Assembly: GCF_964340395.1 (NCBI RefSeq)
Contig: NC_135560.1
Span: forward strand, 5,767,498 to 5,831,497
Origin: Glandiceps talaboti
Lineage: Eukaryota; Hemichordata; Enteropneusta; Spengelidae
Reading direction: 5' to 3'
DNA: 64,000 nt
A model generated the notes under the pieces. The model did no database searches. It was not told the origin of the DNA and saw only the letters and a list, made by a program, of their open reading frames with translations. The position numbers and the translations under genes were made by a program. The number at the start of each line of letters is the position of its first letter. Positions within the stretch are counted from its first letter, which is position 1. Below, in pieces: positions 22,601 to 34,479 of this stretch.

Positions 22601-25600
22601 GATCCCTGAAACACATAGTTGTAAATCTTGTTATTTACATTCTATTTCATCAAGATCCTGATAAAAAAAACGTCGCGCAAAAATAAATGTTGATGAATTT
22701 CTGCCTTTCAGAGATTTAATAAATATGTGAAAGCACATAAATGTTACATGTAAATGTAAAGTTCATATTTGAATTGAATAAATACTTCAGAAAAGGATAT
22801 TTTTGGTGGGTGGGGAGAATGCAGAGATTTAGAGATTTTAGTGTTTTTAGAAAATGTAAGGACTTTTGACTGGATAAAGCACTGTTTGTTGGTGTTCGAT
22901 GCACTGTGTTGTTTCAGATTTTGTCTATTTGTTAATGATTGATGTAGGCTGTGGTGAAAGCAGGAAAGGTCTGTTTATAAGTGTGTTCCTGTCTGTCAAA
23001 GTGCTAGGCACTGTGTGTCATTGATAGACATAGGAAAGGAAGTCAGACTAAATACTAATAGATTGAAATGAACTTTAATGTCAAAATTAAGAACTGAGGT
23101 CTAATTTAAATTGAGTTTTAATAATTGCCATAATAAAAGCAAATTAATGTACAGTCTGTAATTTTACCTGCACTAAAAGAAAAGTATCCCGCTATTAAAA
23201 TTGTACCATTATTGTACACCCACATGGTCATGCTCTGGCAAGTCATTACACATGCAGTGCCACGTGCCATTAATCCAATTCAGTGGTCTCAGTGACTTTC
23301 CTTGTTTGTAACAGGTTCTGTTTGCCCACAGTCTGATGTCTACAGTTGTAGTATGTTCAACCAAGAGCTTATTTCACAAATCTTAAGAGTAAAACATTTA
23401 GCTATTAATACAAAAATGGATTGTAGGCATTCAGTTTTGACCTTGTCTTAATTAAGTACATGTTATTTCACCTATAATGGGATGCCATGCATTTATAAAT
23501 GCTCAAATATTGTTCTGTCTTTAGTTTAATTAAAGTGGTCTTATGGATGAGGACATGGTCCTTATTTTGGATTTTTTATGTATAAAACATTTTTATCATA
23601 CTTTCCTATTTGAAAAATCAATGTGAAACAACATAGACTGTATTTGTAACTCAGTACATTTCAGATAGCTAAAAAAATGTGTAAAAAGTTTGTTATTGTA
23701 CATACGCATACAATAATAAGCATTTTACACATTTATTAAAAGTTTTGCAATTCATTGAGTTACAAACACAGACTTGGTATATGTTGTTTCACATTATTTT
23801 TTCAAGTAGGGAAGCTGTGATAAATTGAAAATCCAAAATAAATACAAAATCCTCATCGATATGGCCACTTTAATTAAACAAAATTATAAATAACAGAAGT
23901 TAGAATTAAAGATCGTGAATTCCTTTATTGTGTCCACACCTGATATTTGAAGTCATAATCATTTCATTTTCTTACAATATTTCATTTTAATAATATATCA
24001 ACATTGTCATGTTTTCATTGTACAAAGTGATAAGTAGTCATCATATATTTGCAGGGGACACTTCGACATTGGACACAATTTTAATTCCAATCAGTAAGTT
24101 AATTTGTTAGGAAAACAAACTCAGTAATTATACTTGTTGGGAAGATGGTTATAAACATTTCTGTTGCACCAAGACAAATTTCAATTTAGTAATAAGGTAA
24201 ACTTTTACTGATTAATTAGATAGCATGATTGAATTGCACTCTAGTAATTATCTCAAGTGTTAACCGGTGAACCATGATGTTTGAGAAATGTGAAGTCTTC
24301 ACATATAAGGCTGAAGATGCCAAGCTAATGATGTGTCGTCAACCAACTTTATGGAAGGGTTGTATGCACTAAATTATGTGTAGCAAGCCAACTAGATTAT
24401 CTAAACATATAAACTTCAATCTTTTTATGACAAGACATCATGATAATCTTGCATGCTTCTGAACGAGGACCCACGTCATTGGCGTCAAGAATTTGCAAAC
24501 GTTAGAGTGTTAATATTCGTTTTGTAAAGAAGACCCACATCATTGGCGTCAAGAATTTGCAAACATTAGTGTTAATATTTGTTTTGTCAGTAAATCCACT
24601 CTTGTTAATTAGAATCTCTAAGTAAGTGCTGAATAATTAATATGACAAGATAATGAAGAGTCACTCATGGGTTTTATTATCCTAATGAAAATACAACCCC
24701 TATTGGTGTGTTTGTTTGCTTGTGGTGAGCAGGAGTGTGACAAGTTTTGTGCAAAAACAGTGTAGTAAGTTTAACATATTAAAGTACACACACCACATTA
24801 GCCAACTCTGTCTACTGACAGAACACTCTACATGACAACATCCATCAAGTCTGATTGTTACTGTTACATTATGACTTCCACAGATCTATACAAAGTGATA
24901 AAAGCATCATATATGAACTGTACATCAACTGCAAAGACATTTGGTGGTGTTTTTGTATAATTAGTGTTGTTTTTACCTAGTAATTTTGTCTTTGTGTGAA
25001 GTCTTTTCTTGGCTCACTTCATTCAAGCAAACACACTAGTGTTGTATTAGTCCATGGTTCTCTAAATTCTCTCACTTTCTCAATGCTATTGATGTATACT
25101 CTTCTCTGTTCACTGGACATGTCACCTAGGAGTTATCTTTTGTTTAGTACAAGGTAGATAGAGACAATTTACATGGGAGTTATCTTTTGTTTAGTACAAG
25201 GTAGATAGAGACTATTTAAGTCAGTAAAACTGAGGTTGTTTCAGTTTTATATTTCTCAGTAATTCCACAGTTCTAAACATAGACAGAGCAGATATTTTGT
25301 CATTTTATATTCTCAGTAAGCTTTTATATAAAGTGAGACTCATTCCAGATGAAAATATCTTTATTGCTGTCGGTGGTCTTGAATCTACCGGAGGAAAAGA
25401 CATGCCTCTCTTTAATAGTTGGTCATATATTGAAAATGAGTTTTCAAAATCTGTAAGATAATAAGAAAACCCACCCCCACACAGACTCATTCTCATACTC
25501 ACAGTCACGCGCACACATGCGCATACATGCACGCATACATGCACGCACACACACACACACACACACACACGCACGCATACATGCATGTGCGTACACACAC

Positions 25601-28600
25601 ATACGCACCCCCCCCCCCCAAACACACACACACACACACTCACTCACACAAACGAGCAGTAAGCAATTCTGGTAGTAATGGTGGTAGATACATGAATTTC
25701 AAGAATACAGGAAAAAAACACCAAAGAACTCTTAACTTGAAACTGGAAATTTGTATCTTATCTTGGTGATATAAATAAGTCCAGGTATTAATGTCAAGTC
25801 AGAATGATATATGAGATCCATGTGTAGCACACAAATCAACCAGGCAGTATATTATAAGCACTAATTCATCTCAAGGATTTATAAGATGCAATGCACATCT
25901 GATGCTCATTTCAGCATCCATATTTTCTCTGGCAATTTTTAGTCCATCATAAATACAAAATACATTTTTGCAAATCTTTGGACAATACATTTGAGAATAT
26001 TATGCTAATTTGAACACCAGTTATGAAAAATATGAATAAATAATATGAATATATTAGAACAAATTATGCCAACATGGTGGTGCTTTTGTGAATAATTGTT
26101 AGGTTTCTCAGGTATTTTACAGATGTTCTCCACTAAAATTATAGTATAAAGTATTGATATCTATTAGTCAAATAGCTGTTACTTGATTATACAAAATTTT
26201 GGTCAAAACACTGCAAACTCTTGGCAATTTTAAGCTCAATAGATGAAAATACTTTGCCATATTTGATGGAGTTTTCAAAAAATAAAATTTTAAATAAATA
26301 GACCAACAAATTTTTTTTAAATTTCAACCTTGGAAAAATATATGCTTCGAAAAAATATGTATGAGTTTGAATCACTTAACTTTCTGTGAGAGAGGCTAAG
26401 GTATGTAAGACTTTTTATGGTAATGGCACAATAGGGAATGCAATATATTGTAGGCAGGTTGCCCCATTGCATAGATCAGTTTCTGAGATGGGATAGCTAT
26501 GATCAATCATAGACCCTCCACGGACGATGTAGGCTCTACGGATCAATCTGTATTATATGAATACAAATTTTAAACATCTAGGTTTTAGATCCAAATCATT
26601 CATTGGACAGTATTGGCAGTGAGAAATCATTGGCTGAGTGGTTAAAACCACTTGCCTCTTACCACTGCAATCAGAATTCAAATCGTAGTCTTCGTTCGAT
26701 TAAATTTGCCATGCTGTTACAATGTATTAAAGTGAGAGGAATGTCTTTCAGTTTGACTACCAAGCAATGCAAATATCCCCGGGCACTACAGATTCCTCCT
26801 GTATTAACATTGAACCCATGAGAGATGGCCCTCACTGGATTTCTCAAGAGACAGTACTGATATGCTAAAGAACTTAATTCCAGGATAAATAAAGATAAAG
26901 AATGTTCTTCATCAGGGACATTGACGTATCAAAACGGCAAAATTGATGACCGAGTATTGCAACGTCGACTGACTCCACAGTAACAGAAATAATATGTAAT
27001 TTGTGATGTAAAGGTTTAAATCAAAAACGAGATTTTCTGTCAAATTAATAAGGTACCTATAATTCCTGTCAGGTCCTTGTAAAGTGCTGAATGCACAAAA
27101 AACATGTGACGTATGTAATGTTTCAACTTCAGGGTATAAGAATATACAGTCAGGGCAATGATAGTGATTGACAGGTGTCTATTTGTTGGCAGACTTTCTT
27201 GTGTGACTTATATTCACGGTCACACACTTTCACACCTACGTATTACAAGTAAACATAGACATTCACAAACCTGAAAAAAATGAATACACAACTGATGAAG
27301 ATGACTAACAGTCTTTGTTTCCTGGCAACGACTTGAACAACAAAAGCTTCATCAATGGAGAAAGATGTGGAAACAAGTGGCTTGGTCAATCTTGCAACTT
27401 AAAGTTGGTGATTCAGTGCTATATTCTCACATTAATGTTGTTATCTTATAAGTGGACCCCTATGACTTGAATAGGATCATTCCTTTGTTGAGGACCAATT
27501 TGTTCTAAACTCTAGCCAGACAACTTTTTTTGTTCTCATTCAAATTTTAATTACTAGTCTTTAAGGTACACCGTGACAGGAGCACCCTCGTCAACCCCTC
27601 TCACATGTGGGCAGAACAGCATGGTATATCTTAAAGTCTAGTTTTAATCTGTATGTTTACTATCACATTGTTGTTACTTCTACTGGATATATATGCCATG
27701 CATGTACATTTCAGACTTATACCCATGATGCACCATTGTTGGAATCTGTGCATGAATATTCTATAATGTTATATGCTCAGTACATGTCACAGTTTCAATT
27801 CAGTGGAAGTTCACACATTTATAATAGATTTCTATTTTTAAAAAAACGATAACATATTAAAGACTGTAGAACAGAACTATTAATATGACGTGAATCAATA
27901 GAGTTAAAACATGAAGTACTATGCATTTCACAACAATATAAGGAATGCTTACGCATATTATGACTATCGATATTGAAACAGGAAACAGGATAAAAAATCT
28001 GCTAGTTTCAACAAAAGTATGAATAGCACAGACTCATGTTTATATCAAAAAAGGAAATACACCATAAAATATTGAATTTATACAAAAAAACACTTTTGTG
28101 TTCAGTTTACATCCTTTCTGCTGTGGATAATCATATCAAGATTGTGTCGTCGTATGTTTGAGATCATTTTTATTTTGATTTAGTAGGATGAAAAAAAAGC
28201 CTGGGGCATGCCTGATATTTAGACTGAAAGCTTATATGTGTATACAGTGTCTGTGTGTACATAAGTAAAAGCTGTGTCACACCAAATTTAATCATGTAAT
28301 GCATTGAGAGTAGTTTGTATTCAGCATTTAATAGTGTGTATTATGAGTACGGAGTTCATAATAGTTGGTATATAAGAGATAATAAAAGCAGCAAAGGATG
28401 ACATTAACAGCCGTACATTACTTTGAAAGACGTCAGGCATACTTGACAAGAGGAGGATGCCATATCTGATTTTCAGAAAAGCTTTGGCTTAAGAATGTAA
28501 ATCTTCTGTGCTAGCTTACAAGAAGATGTGTGCTAGATTTCCTGAGGAGATGCAGTTTCACAAATATGATCGTGTTTTGTAGTGTTATAAACGTGATTGC

Positions 28601-31600
28601 AAGAAGTAGTTTATTATTTATATTGAGATATGTGTGAGTGGAGTTCCCAGGTATGGATTATTGATAAGCCATCTTTTATAAAGTGTGAATTTTTTAGTCA
28701 TTTCAAAGCCGCCTTTGTATTTAAAGTACAGTGTAATGGTGCGTAGATGAAATCTCAGTGTCGCTCACATTCCCAGGACACTAGAAATGTAACTTCATAG
28801 TAAGATTGTTTGGTCTACAAGTCCAGTTGGGAGTATTTGGGAGGAAAATTATGAAATTCTTCAATCTGCTCTCCCAACAAGAGTGGGTGTGAATGTATAG
28901 AAGACTCTTGTTGAATAGCAGAGTCAATTTTTGGTCTCGAATAATTTCAAAGTAAAATCTCACCGTAGAAATTTAGCTTAGAAGCTCAAAAAATTATGAA
29001 AATTTGGAGATAATAGAGGATTTACTATATCATTTTCAACATGTTTGATACTTGGATAAAATCTACCAGTGGTAACCACACATCTACATAAGCCTTGTCG
29101 AAGTTGTCCCTTTAACTTTTAAAATATACCCCTCCCCCTTTGCACTGGATTTTATAAACTATGAAGATGAGCACGATTGGATTTTGAGAATTTCACACAA
29201 TCTTCAGTTTGATGTAACCAATGCTGTTTTAACTAGTTGTTTCACTCATATTAGCTTGCTTTTTCCACATCCACTACCCCCACCCCCACTAATCAAGTCG
29301 TCGTCCCCCCCCCCCCCCCACTAATCGAGCCACAACTACAGCCTAACTATAGCATGTTGTCTTCTTATTGCATCCTATGTGTGTGTGTGACAAAGCTTTC
29401 TTTTTTCATAGGACGGTGAAACGCCGTTACTGTGTGCTGCAGTCAGGGGCCATTTAGAGATTGTTCATTGCCTAACGGAAGCTGGTGCGTTGCTTGATGA
29501 AACTGACAAGCATGGTCATAGCGCATTGCACCTGGCTGTCAGACGACACCACGATCATATTGTGCAATATTTGTGTGATGCGGGATGTAGATTGGATGTT
29601 CAAGATAAGGTAAAAATAACAACACACATCACCTTGCAAAGTTCAATTCTACCATTTTGGTAATGTGTTGAATTTGAGGGTCAGAGTGTAACTAACTAAT
29701 TCTCGGGAGGGAAAAGTACATACGAAACTGAAAATAATGGAATATGCAATGATCAAGTTGCTCCCATACTCCATATTTGGACATGGTGTGCCATATTTGG
29801 ATTTGGACACACTGCTATATGTGGATATACCCTGGATATACACATAGCTGCCATATTTGGACACATGATACCATATTTGGACATAATATTCTAGGACCAT
29901 GCATGTGTGGAAACTTATGGCACAGCTATGAACACATTAATGTACACACGTCTAAACACAAATTTACTAAAACAGCTGACAATTTCTCTGAAGAGGGAAT
30001 GGTACTCAAAGAAATGAAGGCATTTTTGTAAACTTGGGGTTCTCAGCAGTCATGATGTGATTTTATATCCATAAATTGTGCACGATTGCCAAGCAACGTG
30101 AAATTGAAATGTGCCTGACATTCATTCATTGTCTTAGCACCTAGCAGTGTCCAGGATGCTCTCATGAGAATTAGCAGATATGCATACATATTAGATGAAC
30201 ACTACATATTCATAACTATTCCTCCGAACGTAATAAGCACTTATGAGTCATGAGTATTTATTGTTAATCTAAATGTATACATTGTATATGCCTGTGTACT
30301 TACTTCCATGGGGCGTCTGTCATATGAGAAGAATGAAAGGGAAACGAGATTCTATTTGTCACTACTTAGCAATTGCTTGAAAGTTACATTGTGCAACATC
30401 ATTAAATGAATATCCAGAACCCAAAGTTTATGAAAATACCTTTTTCCTGGAGTTGTGTTCCCCCTTTAATAATAATACGAGCCATCGGATTCGGACAAAA
30501 TATTCTCATGGGTAATTTTCATGAAATTTCATTTACCATTTGTTTGTATTGCATATCAGTCATTCAAACATTCACACAACATTGTCAACTCAGGGTGGAT
30601 AGATATGTTAAATAAAATCATTGATACTATAAAACATTCATTTTTTCCATTTTTAAAGGTGATTCAAAATGCTCACATTCACTATTGCTATTTTGCGAGA
30701 CGACATGTTCGTGAAACATATTCTGGTTTTAAAATTTTAAGAAAGCGTAAAATGTCAGTTCCCTGTCGGATTTACTTCAAAAGTTTTCAGGTATTTCCAG
30801 TCCCACGCCATTTTGTGACCTCATAGAGGGGATTGTAATAATCCCCAAAAGGGGGAACAATAGGCAGTATAAATGTAAATTCATTGCTGCTCAGGTCGGC
30901 CACTGATCGTCAGTTTTCTTTCTTTTTTCTCACTTCTCATGCAATATTGAATAGTTAGCATTTACTAGTTAAGAGACATATAAAGACCATTTTTCAAGGT
31001 TGTGGTATGGGGCATTTGGAATCACCTTTAAAATTGTATACTGTTTATTGGATGTAGAATACATGTTTGCTTATTTTGAAACTGAGTGTATGATGAATAT
31101 GTGGTTGTGATTGATTTTAAGGTTGCCATTGTTACAGTAGATATATTTTACTTGCCATGATTTAAGCTTCAAGATATCTCAACTCTGTTTGCAAGGTTGT
31201 GATCTGTGCATGGCTGTTTGTATGATTGATCATATTACATTGGCCTAGGGGGTAGACAGACTGGGGCTCGTTGAAGTGAAATTTATATATATATTATATG
31301 TACCAAGACTTGTAGTGTGATAATGCTAACATAATAAATCATAGCATATGACTTATTTAGTCTTAAATTTCATCAATTCCTGTCGGATAAGAACAATTTA
31401 TAAAGCTTGCAGTTTTTGATGAAATGAAAAAATAAATTGGCTTTTTATATTTTCCGTTGATGAATGGCTTGTATCCTTCATATGTTAGAATTTTGACAGA
31501 GAGCTTTTCTTAGCTTTTTCAAAAATTCTTGAATTTTATAGATATTTATTCTTCTATATTAAACTGGTGTTTTCACAGCAGAGTTAGTGCACATGTATGT

Positions 31601-34440
31601 TAGTGTGCATGTATGCGTGCGTGCGTGCGTGCATGCGTGTATATGTATATGTGTATTTGTATGTGTGTACGCATATGTGTATGTGTCTGTGTTTACTGTG
31701 TGGATGCAGTTTGTGTGTGGGTGTGTGTGTGTTTGAGTGCAAGCATGGCTATTAAAGATATTATTTATAGAAATGTAACCTAGCAGAATTACTAGACTAA
31801 GAAAAAGACACAATTACTAGAGAAAAATTGCTAAAGAAATCACTAATATTGATTGATATCCTTATTATTTGATGTATACCATAGTATGGAGAGACGGCAC
31901 TACATCTAGCATGCAGAGATGGCTCATTAGCAATCCTACAGATTCTTCATCAGTCTGGATGCCACATAGATATGCCAAATAAGGTAAGGTCCATTTAAAG
32001 TAAGCTAGCTGTCACAGTGTACAGATAATGAACAATATGAATGCAGTGAATCAAAGCATTCACTCTCTCTTTTGTAAGACTTAATTTGAAAACTGATTAC
32101 ATTCTGATAACTCTTCAAAAAAAAATCCCTTTTTTTGTACATTACTCTCAGTTATTGTGCAATGTTTTCTGTACCTTGGGAGAAAACACCCAACAAAACA
32201 GTTGGAGAAAATCAAACGCATGTTAAATATCGCCCTCAAGAGACAATTGTTGAATATACTTTTGTTTACAGCATGGCGTGACTCCAATGATGGTAGCAGC
32301 AAGACATGGCTATCTAGAGGGTGTGCGGTATCTCTGCTTTGCAGGAGCTGACATGGATGCCAAAAATGAGGTAAATAAAATATAGACAATCAGCTGTAGT
32401 AACTTCCTAATAGTTTTTTCTGACAAATTTTCCAAATAATTTCACAGAACATTTGCCATGTATATAGTCATTGAGAGTGATAGAAAATTATTTTGAATAG
32501 AAGAAAAGTATGGAAATATATAAAGAATGTTATCTCTTTGAGTCACAAGGTGACAAACCCTTAAATCATGAATGTATTTCCAGCTTAATGGAGAATATTG
32601 GGGAATGAGATCATTTTACCCATGTTGGCATAATTTGTGAAAAAAATTTGAAGAGTTAATAGCGACTTTGAAAGTTCTGATTCATATTTTGATCACTGCA
32701 GAACAAATGACATAGACACGTCTTGGCATAACCAGGGTGACATATCCCATATTTTTTTGTTTGAACGCATCAAATTGGCTTGTGTAAAATTGTATGATAA
32801 ACAATATTCTGTTTTATCTCTTTAGGATGATCTCACAGCTGAACAGGTGGCAGTAGTAGAACAGCATGAAGACATTTCAGAGTTGCTACTTAAGTTAAGA
32901 ACTGTAAGTTGACCGTTTGTCAAAGTCTTGACATTTTTCTACTGTAGTTAAAATGTAGATGGCTGGAGGCCTTACAAGTATACATAAATAAATAAACAAA
33001 ATTTCATGGTCAAAAGTATTTCAACCCTATTAAACTGTATGTTAGACAGATGTTGACCCATGAATTCAAATGTGTTATGTTTTCTAGCAGCTGTTAATGT
33101 CTACAACACAAAGAAGGACCTGTGTGTTTAGGAGTGTGAATGAAACTTTCATTCCCAACTGTGAGAGTAAAAGATTGAAATGTACACAGAAACTAACATT
33201 TATGGTACATCTGTTTTCTAATTTTGTAATTTAGGCTAGTGTAGTTAGTAACGAGTTTTATGTGTCTTTGCCTCTTCTGCAGGAGAAGTCGAGGGAGCTT
33301 TACATTCACCAGTTACAGGCCACGCCATCCTTCATCAGCAGGGTCAAATTAAAACTTCTAGGTCATACAGGAGTTGGTAAAACCACCCTGGCTGACACAC
33401 TGAAATGTGGCTACCTACGAGGCTTATTCCGACTGTCTAGGAGTAACTTGTCATTCATTGGAAAGACGTCTCCTAAGAAGTACATCAACAAAGACAGTCA
33501 CCGACCAGCTAGAGAACAGAGAAGAATTAGTGCCAATAATAACTCTGTAGAGTACATCAGTACTAAAGGGATCGACATACAGACATTAACCATACCAGGT
33601 TAGGGTCTATTAAAGATTTTATCATTTTGTACAGCTCCATCAACTCTATGAATCCGTGTCCTGCTCTTACATTCATATGCACCAGGTAGTTATACATGCA
33701 CAATGAAAAAATGGAAAAGGAAAAGGAAAAAAACGAACTTTTCATTTAGACCAGGAAATTCATGTGAATTACAAAGTTAGGTTATAATGCACAAGCAGTT
33801 AAACTTAGTAAATGGCACTGAGCTTTCAATCTGTCTTGGTGAATGATTCTCATCAAAATGATAAATTCCATAGTTCTAGCTGACCACTAGGTGGCAGTAT
33901 GATCTGTCTTTGTCGAAGATCCTCACCAGAATGACAAATTCCATGTACATGTACAGTTCACCACTAGCTGTACGATCTATCTTGGTCAATGATCCTCACC
34001 AGAATGATAAGTTCCATAGTTACAGCTGACCACTAGGTGGTAGTATAATCTGTCTTGGTCAACGATGCTCATCAGAATGACAAATTCCATAATTACATAT
34101 AACCTGTAAAATATTTTTGATTGTGTGGCATTTCTCTTCACTCAACTACAACTGAGTGGCAAGCTAAAGTGGTTTCCAGGTAATGGATAGTTTGAATGAT
34201 AAGTTTTGTATTTTGTTTTCCTAGGTGCAGGTGAGTTTAGTGTGTGGGAGTTTGGAGGTCGTGAACAATACCACACTGCCTACAATCACTTTGTTGGTGA
34301 TTCCAGTGCCATTTATGCAATAGTTTTGAATCTGGAAGATCCCTATGAGATTCAGTACAGTCAGGTCTGTTATTGGATGAATCTATTGAAGTCAAGGCTA
34401 CCATTAACAGAACCAATCGGTAAGAACATAGTATGTGTGT

Positions 34441-34479
<39 letters not shown>

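Larger units (their letters stand above)
22141..29411 (+). other. 7.3-kb DAPK intron between exons d and e
   Basis: No exon recognised. Holds the 356-bp foldback at 23524-23879, tandem duplications at 24468-24595 and 25129-25215, the CA-rich tract at 25493-25640, a SINE-like copy at 26628-26902 and a C15 run at 29305-29319. Confidence 0.6.
29610..31884 (+). other. DAPK intron between exons e and f
   Basis: No exon recognised. Four CCATATTTGGA motifs lie at 29771, 29791, 29851 and 29871, and a GT-rich tract at 31600-31740. Confidence 0.55.

Noticed and set aside
25305-25647. Cys/Val-rich ORFs over CA/TG tracts (also at 16544-16852 and 34370-34621)
   Set aside because: Products of microsatellite translation in several frames.
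30406-30826. Overlapping ORFs of 69 and 101 codons between exons e and f
   Set aside because: No similarity to DAPK or any family I know, no splice sites in phase, and ordinary intron composition.
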